A model generated the notes under the pieces. That model saw only the letters and a program-made list of their open reading frames with translations. It searched no databases and was not told the origin of the DNA. DNA of 64,000 bases from Oscillospiraceae bacterium (GTDB lineage Bacteria > Bacillota > Clostridia > Oscillospirales > CAG-272): positions 1-64,000 of the forward strand of contig SVTL01000011.1 of the NCBI GenBank assembly GCA_015063795.1, read 5' to 3'. The position numbers and the translations under genes were made by a program. How positions within the stretch are numbered: position 1 is the first letter of the stretch; every line of letters starts with the position of its first letter. Shown here one piece after another: positions 49,898 to 58,190 of this stretch.

Positions 49898-51118
49898 ATG
49901 CAGCCATCGAAGAGAATGAAAGAGAAGCGGCTTGCCTCCTTTCGGGGAGAGCGTGAGAGCTTGATCTATCTGGACAATGCGGCCACCACCTTCCCCAAGC
50001 CGCCGTCGGTGTATGAAGCGGTGCTTCGCTGCATGAAGGAGTACGGCGGAAACCCCGGGCGGAGCGGTCACCGTTTGTCGATGAAGGCGGCGGAGGCGGT
50101 CTATGATTGCCGCGCAGAGCTGGCCTCGCTGTTTGGCTCGCGCCATCCGACCAATGTTGTGTTTACAACCAATGCCACCGCCTCGCTGAACACCGCGATC
50201 CAAAGCCTGCTGGGGACGCTGGGCGAACGGCGGCACATCCTCCTTTCGGACATCGAGCACAACTCGGTCCTTCGCCCCATCGTTTCAAGCGGATGTCCGT
50301 ACAGCGTTTACCGCGTGGGGACGACCGAGGAGGAGACGCTGCGAAATGTGAAAAAAGCACTCCGCGCCGACACGGGGATGATCGTTTGCAATCACCTGTC
50401 CAACGTCTGCGGGCTGACCAATCCGGCGGAGGCCATCGGCAGGCTGTGCCGGGAGCGGGACATCCGCTTTGTGCTGGATGTGTCGCAAAGCGCGGGCAGC
50501 CACCGCCTTCACATCGGAAAAATCGGGGCTGATTGCCTCTGCGGTCCGGGGCACAAGGGCTTGTACGGTCCGCAGGGATGCGGCTTTCTGCTCTTTGCGG
50601 ATGCGTATGCCTATGAGGAGACCGCCTCGCGCCTGTCCACCGTCTTTGCAGGCGGAAACGGCGTGGCGTCCAAGGAAACGTCCATGCCGGCATTCCTGCC
50701 CGAGCGGCTGGAGGCGGGAACGCTTCCCACGCCTGCCATCGCGGGGCTCTGTGAGGGGATCCGCTTTGTGAAGGGCATCGGCGAAGACGAGATCGGACGG
50801 CGGACATCGGCTCTGCGCGAGAGACTGAAGGGCAATCTGTCGGCTCTCGGCGGCATCCGCGTGTACGGGGGCGATACACCGCCCTGCGGCAGCCTGCTGT
50901 TCGATGCCTCATCCGATCCCGAGCAGACCGCGGCGGCGTTGGATCACGAGGGCTTTGCCCTGCGGAGCGGCTTTCACTGCGCGCCGTCGGTGCTGGAAAG
51001 GCTGGGATGCGGCGAATTCGGCGCTCTGCGGGCATCCTTCTCCTACTTCAACACCGCAAGGGAGATCGACCTTCTGACCGAAGCGATTGAAACGATCATA
51101 AAGAAAGGAACGGTATAA
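49898..51118 (+). CDS. Cysteine desulfurase-family aminotransferase class V
   Basis: A 406-residue PLP enzyme. LIYLDNAATTFPKPPSVYEA is near the N-terminus, the Schiff-base lysine is about K220 in GPGHKGLYGPQG, and the active-site Cys is about C361 in RSGFHCAPSVLERLG. The family resembles the EF2568-type desulfurase encoded in selenium-dependent molybdenum hydroxylase loci. With the DUF3343 protein it may mobilise sulfur or selenium; no selD, molybdenum hydroxylase or iscU gene is visible here. ATG 49898 is used; ATG 49916 is possible. The terminator stem overlaps its stop codon. Confidence 0.88.
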   Translation: MQPSKRMKEKRLASFRGERESLIYLDNAATTFPKPPSVYEAVLRCMKEYGGNPGRSGHRLSMKAAEAVYDCRAELASLFGSRHPTNVVFTTNATASLNTAIQSLLGTLGERRHILLSDIEHNSVLRPIVSSGCPYSVYRVGTTEEETLRNVKKALRADTGMIVCNHLSNVCGLTNPAEAIGRLCRERDIRFVLDVSQSAGSHRLHIGKIGADCLCGPGHKGLYGPQGCGFLLFADAYAYEETASRLSTVFAGGNGVASKETSMPAFLPERLEAGTLPTPAIAGLCEGIRFVKGIGEDEIGRRTSALRERLKGNLSALGGIRVYGGDTPPCGSLLFDASSDPEQTAAALDHEGFALRSGFHCAPSVLERLGCGEFGALRASFSYFNTAREIDLLTEAIETIIKKGTV

Positions 51119-51135
51119 AAGCCGTTCCTTTTGCT
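51104..51135 (+). terminator. Terminator overlapping the desulfurase stop codon
   Basis: AAAGGAACGG (51104-51113) pairs with CCGTTCCTTT (51122-51131), followed by TGCTG. The 5' arm lies in the last codons of the gene and the stop is in the loop. Confidence 0.75.
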
Positions 51136-51178
51136 GTAAAAAAGGCGGCGGAAAGAGAAAACAGCCCCGCCCTCCTCC

Positions 51179-51207
51179 TTGACAAACGGAAGAAAAAGGA
51201 TTACAAT
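51179..51207 (+). promoter_or_regulatory. Promoter of thiamine pyrophosphokinase
   Basis: TTGACA at 51179-51184, 17-bp spacer, TACAAT at 51202-51207. It rules out upstream starts of the next frame, which would begin at or before the transcription start. Confidence 0.8.
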
Positions 51208-51247
51208 ATACTATTATATGATGAAAAAACACGAAAGAAAGAAGCCT

Positions 51248-51898
51248 ATGCAGAACATATGTCACATCGCGGGAGCGGGCGGAATGGAAAAGCCCTTTTT
51301 CCCGCAAGAAGGAGAGCTTGTCATCGCTGCCGACGGCGGTCTTGCCGATCTGAAACGGTTCGGCATCGAGCCTGACTTGATCGTCGGCGACTTCGATTCG
51401 CTGAACGAAAAGCCCACGGGAGGCAACGTGCTGACCTATCCCGTGGAAAAGGACGATACGGATATGATGCTGGCCGTGAAGCTGGGGCTGGAAAAGGGCT
51501 GTACGCTTTTCTACCTCTACGGCGGCATGGGCGGACGCACCGACCACACGCTGGCCAACATCCAGACGCTCTGCTATCTGGCCGAGCGGGGCTGCCGCGG
51601 CTATCTGGTGGGGGAGAGCGAAACGGTCACGGTCATCCAGGACGGCTCTCTTCGCTTTGCGTCCTGCGGAAGCGGAACGCTGTCGGTGTTTGCGCTTTCA
51701 AAAGAGGTCTGCGGCGTGTATGAGCGGGGCGTGAAGTATGAAGTGGAAAACGCCCGCCTGACGTATGATTTTCCGCTGGGCGTGAGCAATGCGTTTGTAA
51801 AAGAATGCGCCGAGATCGGCGTGGAAAAGGGAACATTGGCCGTTCTGTGGGAGCACAGGGACGGCAAAAATGCGGTCGTAAGCGGCCGCGAGGCATGA
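51248..51898 (+). CDS. Thiamine pyrophosphokinase
   Basis: A 216-residue enzyme turning thiamine into thiamine diphosphate. The signatures AADGGLADLKRFGIEPDLIVGDFDS and VEKDDTDMMLAVKLGLEKG, then YGGMGGRTDHTLANIQ, match the TPK catalytic domain, followed by a small beta domain ending in PLGVSNAF. ATG 51248 is chosen because the promoter lies just upstream and because the N-terminus then matches the family. It is followed by a HAD phosphatase gene 14 bases later. No thiamine riboswitch was seen. Confidence 0.93.
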   Translation: MQNICHIAGAGGMEKPFFPQEGELVIAADGGLADLKRFGIEPDLIVGDFDSLNEKPTGGNVLTYPVEKDDTDMMLAVKLGLEKGCTLFYLYGGMGGRTDHTLANIQTLCYLAERGCRGYLVGESETVTVIQDGSLRFASCGSGTLSVFALSKEVCGVYERGVKYEVENARLTYDFPLGVSNAFVKECAEIGVEKGTLAVLWEHRDGKNAVVSGREA

Positions 51899-51912
51899 GG
51901 AGGAAGAATCAA

Positions 51913-52587
51913 ATGACCGATCGCAACAAGAAACTGCACATAGAGGGCGCCATTTTTGATCTGGACGGCACCTTGCTTGACTCCACCTACGTCTGGGAGG
52001 ATTTCGGCAACCGCTTTTTTGACGGCACGGGCATCACGCCGAGACCGACTCTGCGCGACGACATCCGTTCGCTGACGCTTCGCCAGGCGGCGGAATATTG
52101 CATAAAAGAATACGGCATCAACCGAACGCCCGAGCAGCTGATGGATCACATCAACGAAAACCTGCGCTCCTTTTATGCCGAGGAGGTCAAGCTGAAAAAG
52201 GGGGTACAGGCCTTCCTGCGCTTCCTGCACGAAAAGGGCGTGCCCATGTGCGTGGCCACCGCCACCGACCGCCGTCTCAGCGAGAGCGCACTGGAGCGGT
52301 ACGGTCTGCTTTCGTATATGAGCGACATCGTCACCTGCACCGACACGGGACTGAGCAAGAACACCCCCGCCATTTTTGAGTATGCGAGGGAGAAGATGGG
52401 CGGTCCGAGCAAGGAGCATACCTTTGTGTTTGAGGATGCCTTCCATGCCATCAAGACCGCAAGAAGCGGCGGCTACGGCGTTGTGGGCATTTACGATGTG
52501 TCCGAGGAGCGCAACCGAAAAGAGATCGAGCGGCTCAGCGATCTGTATATCGCCGATTTCGAGGGGCTGGATGCCTGCTTTGAGTAA
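51913..52587 (+). CDS. HAD-superfamily phosphatase
   Basis: A 224-residue HAD subfamily IA hydrolase. Motif I is IFDLDGTLLDS with the nucleophile Asp, motif II lies in VATATDRRLSES, the motif III lysine is in GLSKNTPAIFEYA and motif IV is FVFEDAFHAIKTARSGG. A helical cap domain lies between motifs I and II. It is close to phosphoglycolate phosphatase or beta-phosphoglucomutase-type enzymes; the substrate cannot be read. GAGGAGGAAGAATCAA precedes the ATG. It is co-transcribed with thiamine pyrophosphokinase. Confidence 0.88.
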   Translation: MTDRNKKLHIEGAIFDLDGTLLDSTYVWEDFGNRFFDGTGITPRPTLRDDIRSLTLRQAAEYCIKEYGINRTPEQLMDHINENLRSFYAEEVKLKKGVQAFLRFLHEKGVPMCVATATDRRLSESALERYGLLSYMSDIVTCTDTGLSKNTPAIFEYAREKMGGPSKEHTFVFEDAFHAIKTARSGGYGVVGIYDVSEERNRKEIERLSDLYIADFEGLDACFE

Positions 52588-52609
52588 AACCATACCGATA
52601 TCCGTATAG

Positions 52610-52615
52610 TATAAT
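52610..52615 (+). promoter_or_regulatory. Possible -10 element of the repeat-protein gene
   Basis: TATAAT at 52610-52615 without a good -35 hexamer. The near-palindrome TACCGATATCCGTA (52593-52606) lies where a -35 would be, which would fit an activator-dependent promoter. Confidence 0.35.
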
Positions 52616-52632
52616 ATAAAGGAGAAAGAGCC

Positions 52633-55074
52633 ATGAAAAAAGCGTTTCTGTCTGTCCTTCTTGTGACCGTCCTTTGCCTTGGGCTTTCGCTTCTGCCGAC
52701 TGCGGCGGAGGGAGAAACGGTCGGAGCACCCGAAGGCATCGGCGCGCCCGAATTGCCGATTCCCACCATCCCTGCCGACAACTGGCTGGACTACGCCGAA
52801 GCGGTGGAAGAAAAGGATGACGTGTATGAGATCACAAAAGCCGAACAGCTGGCGTGGATCGCCAAACAGACGGTGATGCTCAAAACCGACTTCAGCGGCA
52901 AAACGCTCAAGCTGATGAACGACATCGATCTGTCAAAGCACCTCTGGACGCCCATCGGTCACAAGGACATGGCGTTCAAGGGCAGCTTTGACGGGCAGAA
53001 CCATACGGTCAAGGGGCTCATCATCACCGACGACGCCAATGCGGGGGATTATGTGGGCTTGTTTGGATATGTTTACGGCGGCCTGCTTCAGAATGTCACG
53101 CTCACCGATGCCTATCTCAAGGTATCGTCGTCTTCTTCTCTTTATGTCGGTACCCTTGTGGGGGATGCTGATGATTCTTCGATCACAAACTGCTCTGTCA
53201 GCAACGCAACGGTGAGCGGCTCCTCCTCCTTCTGCCATGTGGGCGGTGTCGCGGGATCTGCATCTTCGATCACGAACTGCAGTGTCAGCAGCGCATCGGT
53301 AAGAGGTACGGCCTCATCCAATTGCCATGTGGGCGGTGTCGCGGGGTCTGCATCTTCGATCACGAACTGCAATGTCAGCTGTGTTTCGGTGAGCGGTACT
53401 ACTACTTATTCTTGCTATGCGGGCGGTGCTGCAGGGTCTGCACATTCGATCACGAACTGCAGTGTCAGCGATGTTTCGGTGAGCGTTACAGCCAGCTCTG
53501 ACTCCACCCTCTGCTATGTGGGCGGCGTCGCGGGGTATGCTAAATATTCGATCGTGAACTTCAGTGTCAGCGATGTTTCGGTGAGCGTTACAGCCAGCTC
53601 TTCCTCTTCCTACGACTCCACCCTCTGCTATGTGGGTGGCGTTGCGGGGTATGCTAAATATTCGATCGTGAACTCCAGTGTCAGCGATGTTTCGGTGAGC
53701 GTTACAGCCAGCTCTTCCTCTTCCTCGTCCTACGACTCCACCCTCTGCTATGTGGGCGGCGTCGCGGGGTATGCATCTTCGATCACGTACTGCAGTGTTA
53801 GCAACACCACAGTGAACGGCACGGCCAGTACCTCCTCTAACAACTACAACTGCTATGTGGGCGGCGTTGCTGGGTATGCGAATTCTTCGATCAGGAACTG
53901 CAGTGTCAGCAGTGTTTCGGTGAGCGGTTCTGCGTTCTCTCCCTCTGCTTCCAATTGTAGGATCGGCGGTCTCTGCGGATATGCAGATGGATCAATCTCC
54001 AACAGTTTTGCTGTTGTCAGCCTGTCGAGCAAAAACGATACTTCCGGCATTGGCGGTCTTGTGGGCGAGAATTCCGCCACCATCACCAACTGTTATGCCC
54101 ATGTTACTACCGATCTCCCATGGTACGGCATCGCTTATACCAACAGCACAACGGTGACCAACTGCTATTATAACAACAGCGCAGCAGCCGCTTTCAAGGA
54201 AAACACCGGACGCGCCTTTGACTGCAAGGTCATGACCGATGATGAGATGAAGGCCGATGCCTTTGTCTCTGCCCTCAACGGCTATTGGGATGACGTGACC
54301 GATGAGATCAAATACAAATATTGGTCCAAGGATACGGCAAATGCCAACGGCGGCTTCCCAATCCTGACCATTCCCAAGATCACTTCGCTTGAAGTGGTTG
54401 CCCCCTCCTTCAAGGGCGGCACGATTCAGTTCCGATTCCACGGCGAGAATCTGGATAAAGCCGGTAACGTGACAGTATCTCGTTATTCTTCAAGTGATTA
54501 TTTTACTGACACAGCGGTTGTCGATCCCACCCTCATCACCGCCTCCTATACGCCCTACAACTGGAGCGAAACGGAGGAGGGCTACACCTATTCGGGAACG
54601 GCTTATCTCACTCTTGACGGTGTGGAAACCTCCTATTCCTACACCGCTCTCATCCCCCTTGAAGCGAAAACGCCCAAGGTGACGTCCCTGTCTTATACGG
54701 ACACGCTCTCTTCGGCAGGCGGCGTTGTGGACGTGACGCTGATCGGCGAGAACCTTTCCGACTTTGATGACACTCTCACGCTGACGGCCTCCTCCTCTCT
54801 CACCACCGTCCGCACCACCGAAGTCGAACGGGTAGGCGACACTCTCTGTGTGCTGCTGCCGCTTCCCGCCAATGTGGGCAGAAGCGACATCCGCTATTCG
54901 CTCTCGGTCTCTCTCGGAAGCACGTCGCAGAGCCTGTCAACCTCTTACACCGTCACCGTCAAAGCGCCCACGCCTACCGAAGAAAACAGCCCTCTCGACC
55001 TTAACGGCGACGGGCATGTGAACGTGATGGACGTGATCTATCTCATCGGCCGCATCACGGCGATGGTATCGTAA
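52633..55074 (+). CDS. Secreted GLUG-repeat protein with dockerin-like C-terminus
   Basis: An 813-residue exported protein with a signal peptide (about 1-25). A region with KLMNDIDLSKHLWTPIGHKDMAFKGSFDGQNHTVKGL is followed by many short repeats of GLUG type (YVGGVAG-SITNCSV). The repeats at residues about 175-450 are Ser- and Val-rich and nearly identical at DNA level. Residues 580-780 look like Ig-like strands. The end, DLNGDGHVNVMDVIYLI, has the calcium loop and helix of one dockerin type I half-repeat; the second half is missing. The protein is probably surface-attached or extracellular and adhesive; the role is inferred. GGAGAAAGAGCC precedes the ATG. Confidence 0.85.
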   Translation: MKKAFLSVLLVTVLCLGLSLLPTAAEGETVGAPEGIGAPELPIPTIPADNWLDYAEAVEEKDDVYEITKAEQLAWIAKQTVMLKTDFSGKTLKLMNDIDLSKHLWTPIGHKDMAFKGSFDGQNHTVKGLIITDDANAGDYVGLFGYVYGGLLQNVTLTDAYLKVSSSSSLYVGTLVGDADDSSITNCSVSNATVSGSSSFCHVGGVAGSASSITNCSVSSASVRGTASSNCHVGGVAGSASSITNCNVSCVSVSGTTTYSCYAGGAAGSAHSITNCSVSDVSVSVTASSDSTLCYVGGVAGYAKYSIVNFSVSDVSVSVTASSSSSYDSTLCYVGGVAGYAKYSIVNSSVSDVSVSVTASSSSSSSYDSTLCYVGGVAGYASSITYCSVSNTTVNGTASTSSNNYNCYVGGVAGYANSSIRNCSVSSVSVSGSAFSPSASNCRIGGLCGYADGSISNSFAVVSLSSKNDTSGIGGLVGENSATITNCYAHVTTDLPWYGIAYTNSTTVTNCYYNNSAAAAFKENTGRAFDCKVMTDDEMKADAFVSALNGYWDDVTDEIKYKYWSKDTANANGGFPILTIPKITSLEVVAPSFKGGTIQFRFHGENLDKAGNVTVSRYSSSDYFTDTAVVDPTLITASYTPYNWSETEEGYTYSGTAYLTLDGVETSYSYTALIPLEAKTPKVTSLSYTDTLSSAGGVVDVTLIGENLSDFDDTLTLTASSSLTTVRTTEVERVGDTLCVLLPLPANVGRSDIRYSLSVSLGSTSQSLSTSYTVTVKAPTPTEENSPLDLNGDGHVNVMDVIYLIGRITAMVS
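53461..53793 (+). repeat. Tandem near-identical 102/114/117-bp units in the repeat-protein gene
   Basis: Three units start at 53461, 53563 and 53677, each opening with AGTGTCAGCGATGTTTCGGT and containing CTATGTGGG then GTATGC. They encode 34, 38 and 39 residues. The length difference comes mainly from a growing Ser run (TCT/TCC codons) before the DST motif. More diverged units flank them from 53160 to 53930. Confidence 0.85.
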
Positions 55075-55092
55075 AAAATCCACAGAACGAAA

Positions 55093-55126
55093 GAAAGCAG
55101 AGTGTTTTTACCCTGCTTTCTTTTTT
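55093..55126. terminator. Shared terminator of the repeat-protein gene and arsR-like gene
   Basis: GAAAGCAG (55093-55100) pairs with CTGCTTTC (55113-55120) with TTTTTTG behind it on the plus strand; converging genes lie on both sides. Confidence 0.8.
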
Positions 55127-55139
55127 GTTTGATCCGGTT

Positions 55140-55496
55140 TTATTCTTCCACATGCTCCATCCCCTGCTCGATGATGGTCCGCACGTGGTCATCGGCCAGC
55201 GAATAGAAAACGGTCTTGCCCTCCCGCCGGCTCTTGACCAGCTTGGCACGCTTGAGCGCGTTCAACTGATGGGAGATGGCGGAGGAGGTCATGTTCAGCA
55301 CCGCCGCCAGATCGCAGGTGCAGACCTCGGCCTCAAAGAGCACGAACAGGATCCGCATCCGCGTCGAATCGCCGAAGACCTTGAACAGCTCCGACAGGTC
55401 GAACAGCTTTTCCTCCGACGGCATTTTTTCATTGACAATGGTGAGCAGCTCCTCGTGGACTTCGGAGATCTCGCAAAGCTCGTTGCGTTCGGTCAT
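55140..55496 (-). CDS. ArsR/SmtB-family metal-sensing repressor (CadC/SmtB type)
   Basis: A 118-residue winged-helix repressor with the recognition region LAAVLNMTSSAISHQLNALKRAKLV. Two metal sites can be seen. The alpha3 Cys pair is C59-x-C61 (VCTCDLA), and the C-terminal alpha5 zinc site is D102-x-H104 with H115-x-x-E118 at the exact spacing of SmtB/CzrA. Zinc, cadmium or lead are the likely inducers. It is the last gene of the operon HMA chaperone-ATPase-repressor and should act on the dyads upstream of the chaperone. Confidence 0.92.
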   Translation of the reverse strand: MTERNELCEISEVHEELLTIVNEKMPSEEKLFDLSELFKVFGDSTRMRILFVLFEAEVCTCDLAAVLNMTSSAISHQLNALKRAKLVKSRREGKTVFYSLADDHVRTIIEQGMEHVEE

Positions 55497-55523
55497 GGGT
55501 GTTGCCCTCCTTTTTTATATTTG

Positions 55524-57404
55524 TTATCCTTTTTGTGTTTCGTTTTTCACGGACAGAGCGCGGACGGCATTCAGCACCGCCAGCACCATCACGCCCACAT
55601 CGGCGAAGATGGCCAGCCACATATCGGTGATGCCGAAAGCGCTCATGGCTAAGAACAGCAGCTTGATGCCCAGAGAAAAGACGATGTTTTCGTATACGAT
55701 GGCGAGGCATTTGCGGGAGATGCGGATGGCGTCGGCGATCTTTCCCGGATCGTCGTCCATCAGCACCACATCCGCCGCTTCGATGGCGGCGTCCGAGCCG
55801 AGAGCGCCCATGGCGATGCCGATGTCCGCCCGCGCCAGCACGGGAGCGTCGTTGATGCCGTCGCCCACAAAGGCCAGCGTGCCGCCGTTTTCTTCTTTTA
55901 ACAGGCTTTCCACCGCCTCCACCTTGCCGTCGGGCAGCAGGTCGGCCTGCAGTCGGTCGATGCCCAGCGCTTGCGCCACCTCCTCGGCGGCTTGCCGACG
56001 GTCGCCGGTCAGCATCACGGTTTGGCGGATGCCCAGCTTCTTCAGCGAAGCGATGGCCGTTGCCGCTTGAGGCTTGATGCGGTCGTCGATGCGGATGTGA
56101 CCGAGGTAAGCTCCGTCGACGCTGACGTGAACCACCGTACCGATTCCTTCGCAGGGCGGGAGCGAAAGACCGATGCTCTCCATCAGGCGTGCGTTGCCGA
56201 CGGCAATGCTTTTCCCGTCGATGAGAGCGCAAACGCCCTGTCCGCCGATCTCGCGGACCTGCTTGATGCGCTCGCGGTCGATCGGCTTGCCGTAGGCGCT
56301 GCGCAGGCTCTTGCTGATGGGATGGTTGGAATCGCTTTCGGCCAGCGCCGCATAGGTGAGGAGTGTCTCGCTCTCAACGCCGACAGGGACGATGTCGGTC
56401 ACCTCGAACACGCCCTCGGTCACCGTACCGGTCTTGTCAAAGGCAATGCGCCTGACCTTGGCCAGCGTTTCCAGATAGCAGGAGCCCTTGACCAGGATCC
56501 CCGCCCGCCCCGCACCGCCGATGCCGGCAAAAAAGGTGAGGGGAATGCTGATGACCAGCGCGCAGGGACAGCTGATGACAAGGAAGGTCAGCGCGCGGTA
56601 GATCCACACGCTCCAGCCTGCGTCCGTACTGAGCAAAAGCGTATTGACCAGCGGCGGCAGAAGCGCCAGCAGCAGGGCGGACAGGCAGACGGCAGGCGTG
56701 TAATAGCGGGCGAATTTGGAGATGAAGCGCTCCGAGACCGCCTTGCGCGCGCTTGCGTTTTCCACCAGGTCCAGGATCTTGGCCACGGTGGATTCGCCGA
56801 AGGGCTTGGTGGTGCGGATGCGGAGAGGTCCGCTTTGGTTGATGCAGCCGCCGATCACCTCATCGCCGACGCCCACCGTCCGCGGCAGGCTCTCGCCGGT
56901 GAGCGAGGAGGTGTCGATCGCCGAGCGTCCTTCGAGGATCACGCCGTCGAGAGGGATGCGCTCACCCGGCTTGACAACGATGATCTGCCCCACCGCCACC
57001 TGCTCGGGATCGACCTGCATGAGACTGCCGCCGTCCGATTCCAGAACGGCGAAATCGGGACGGATGTCCATCAGCGCAGCGATGCTTCGGCGGCTTTTGC
57101 CAACCGCACAGCTCTGGAACAGCTCGCCGATCTGGTAAAAGAGCATGACCGCCGTTCCCTCCGCATATTCTCCCAAAGCAAACGCGCCCACGGTGGCAAC
57201 GGCCATCAGAAAGTTTTCGTCGAAGGGCTGACGGTTGATCACGCCGCGGACTGCATTGCGGAGAATGTCATAGCCGATGACCGCATAAGGGATCAGGAAA
57301 AGCAGTCCCTTGAAAGGCTCTCGGAGCGGCAGAAGAAAGAGCAGGGCGGTGAAGCCGGAGGCAATGAGGATGCGCGTCAGCATCTTTTTTTGTTTTTTGG
57401 TCAT
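55524..57404 (-). CDS. P1B-type heavy-metal ATPase (Zn/Cd/Pb)
   Basis: A 626-residue metal efflux pump. The transmembrane metal motif CPC is at residues 279-281 (ISCPCALVIS), the phosphorylated Asp is D323 in DKTGTVTE, SSLTGES is the actuator loop near residue 166, and HP in NHPISKSL marks the P1B nucleotide domain. The motif TGDRRQAAEEVAQALG and GDGINDAPVLARADIG follow. It lacks the usual N-terminal HMA domain, which is instead encoded as a separate protein 11 bases upstream. Together with the CadC/SmtB-type repressor this indicates zinc or cadmium efflux. Confidence 0.94.
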   Translation of the reverse strand: MTKKQKKMLTRILIASGFTALLFLLPLREPFKGLLFLIPYAVIGYDILRNAVRGVINRQPFDENFLMAVATVGAFALGEYAEGTAVMLFYQIGELFQSCAVGKSRRSIAALMDIRPDFAVLESDGGSLMQVDPEQVAVGQIIVVKPGERIPLDGVILEGRSAIDTSSLTGESLPRTVGVGDEVIGGCINQSGPLRIRTTKPFGESTVAKILDLVENASARKAVSERFISKFARYYTPAVCLSALLLALLPPLVNTLLLSTDAGWSVWIYRALTFLVISCPCALVISIPLTFFAGIGGAGRAGILVKGSCYLETLAKVRRIAFDKTGTVTEGVFEVTDIVPVGVESETLLTYAALAESDSNHPISKSLRSAYGKPIDRERIKQVREIGGQGVCALIDGKSIAVGNARLMESIGLSLPPCEGIGTVVHVSVDGAYLGHIRIDDRIKPQAATAIASLKKLGIRQTVMLTGDRRQAAEEVAQALGIDRLQADLLPDGKVEAVESLLKEENGGTLAFVGDGINDAPVLARADIGIAMGALGSDAAIEAADVVLMDDDPGKIADAIRISRKCLAIVYENIVFSLGIKLLFLAMSAFGITDMWLAIFADVGVMVLAVLNAVRALSVKNETQKG

Positions 57405-57415
57405 GGCTTTTTTTC

Positions 57416-57634
57416 TTAAAAGACGATCTCGCAGTCGGGCTCGATCTTGCGGCAGGCGGCCAGCACCGCTTTCATCACCGTTTTTTCGTCGCTGTTTTCG
57501 GCAAAGCGGACCGTCATTTTCTGCGCCATAAAGGCCACGTTCACCTCAGCCACGCCCTCGATGCGCGAAGCGGCCTGCTCCATTTTGTTCGCGCAGTTGG
57601 CGCAGTCCACTTCGATCTTGTACGTTTTTGTCAT
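57416..57634 (-). CDS. Stand-alone HMA metal-binding protein
   Basis: A 72-residue ferredoxin-like HMA domain with the metal loop DCANCANKM (C11 and C14) and a conserved beta-alpha-beta-beta-alpha-beta pattern ending in EPDCEIVF. It would hand metal to the ATPase encoded 11 bases downstream. AAAGGAGGTTTTTTCTC precedes ATG 57634; the frame extends upstream to 57673 but has no ribosome binding site there. It is first gene of the metal operon. Confidence 0.93.
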   Translation of the reverse strand: MTKTYKIEVDCANCANKMEQAASRIEGVAEVNVAFMAQKMTVRFAENSDEKTVMKAVLAACRKIEPDCEIVF

Positions 57635-57651
57635 GAGAAAAAACCTCCTTT

Positions 57652-57717
57652 GTTCAAACGATTGAACGATCATTCAATTGTTGATTTGATTGTAACACCT
57701 CTTTCCCTCTTTGTCAA
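57652..57717 (-). promoter_or_regulatory. Promoter and dyad operators of the metal efflux operon
   Basis: On the minus strand TTGACA (57717-57712), 17 bases, TACAAT (57694-57689). Downstream of the -10 are two overlapping dyads sharing the arm TTGAA: GTTCAAacgaTTGAAC (57652-57667, perfect) and ATTGAAcgatcaTTCAAT (57661-57678, perfect 6-bp arms). The arms match ArsR/SmtB-type operators. Confidence 0.82.
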
Positions 57718-57751
57718 GGGGGGATGGCAAAAAAATGTCTGACTTTTCCTC

Positions 57752-57806
57752 TTGACAAATCGGTCTATATGTGATAGACTAAAAGCGAAGTCTACAACCG
57801 ATAGAC
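57752..57806 (+). promoter_or_regulatory. Promoter and paired BlaI-type operators, module 2
   Basis: TTGACA at 57752-57757, 17-bp spacer, TAGACT at 57775-57780. Dyads GTCTATATGTGATAGAC (57763-57779) and GTCTACAACCGATAGAC (57790-57806) have centres 27 bp apart and share the GTCTA / TAGAC arms of module 1, but with one more central base. Confidence 0.87.
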
Positions 57807-57822
57807 CGAAAGGAGAGATTCT

Positions 57823-58188
57823 ATGGACGATTGGAAGCTGGGGGCAGTGGAGTCCCGCTTTGCCGACATTCTCTGGCAGAGAGCACCGCTTTCCTCGGGC
57901 GAGCTGGTGAAGATCTGCGAAAGGGAGCTGAGCTGGAAAAAATCCACCACGTATACGGTTTTGAAAAAGCTCTGCGAACGGGGGCTTTTCCAAAATAAGG
58001 ATGGACTGGTAAGCGTGTGCATCGGCCGCGAGGAGTTTTATGCGAGGCAGAGCGAGCAGGTGGTGGAGGAATCCTTTGACGGCTCGCTGCCAGCCTTTGT
58101 GGCGGCCTTTACCAGACGGAAAAAGCTGTCCGAGGAGGAGGTTGCCGCCATCCTGCAGATGATCGAAGGCGGCGGAGGGGAGGGGTGA
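57823..58188 (+). CDS. BlaI/MecI/CopY-family repressor, module 2
   Basis: A 121-residue paralogue of the repressor at 41879: ESRFADILWQRAPLSSGELVKICERELSWKKSTTYTVLKKLCERGLF forms the winged helix and SFDGSLPAFVAAFTRRKKLSEEEVAAILQMI the dimer helix. Alignment by eye shows the shared core W-K-TTTYTV-K-L-ERG and GSLPAF-AAFT. It precedes a paralogous M56 protease whose start is three bases after its stop. AAAGGAGAGATTCT precedes the ATG. Again no beta-lactamase is adjacent. Confidence 0.92.
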   Translation: MDDWKLGAVESRFADILWQRAPLSSGELVKICERELSWKKSTTYTVLKKLCERGLFQNKDGLVSVCIGREEFYARQSEQVVEESFDGSLPAFVAAFTRRKKLSEEEVAAILQMIEGGGGEG

Positions 58189-58190
58189 GT

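Noticed and set aside
51179-51247. Longer thiamine pyrophosphokinase start at 51179
   Set aside because: That codon is part of the -35 element of a clear promoter, so it could not be translated from it; ATG 51248 also fits the family N-terminus.
53160-53930. Regular repeats that might suggest a CRISPR array
   Set aside because: The units are over 100 bp, keep one reading frame, and encode a secreted repeat protein; there are no short repeats with unrelated spacers.
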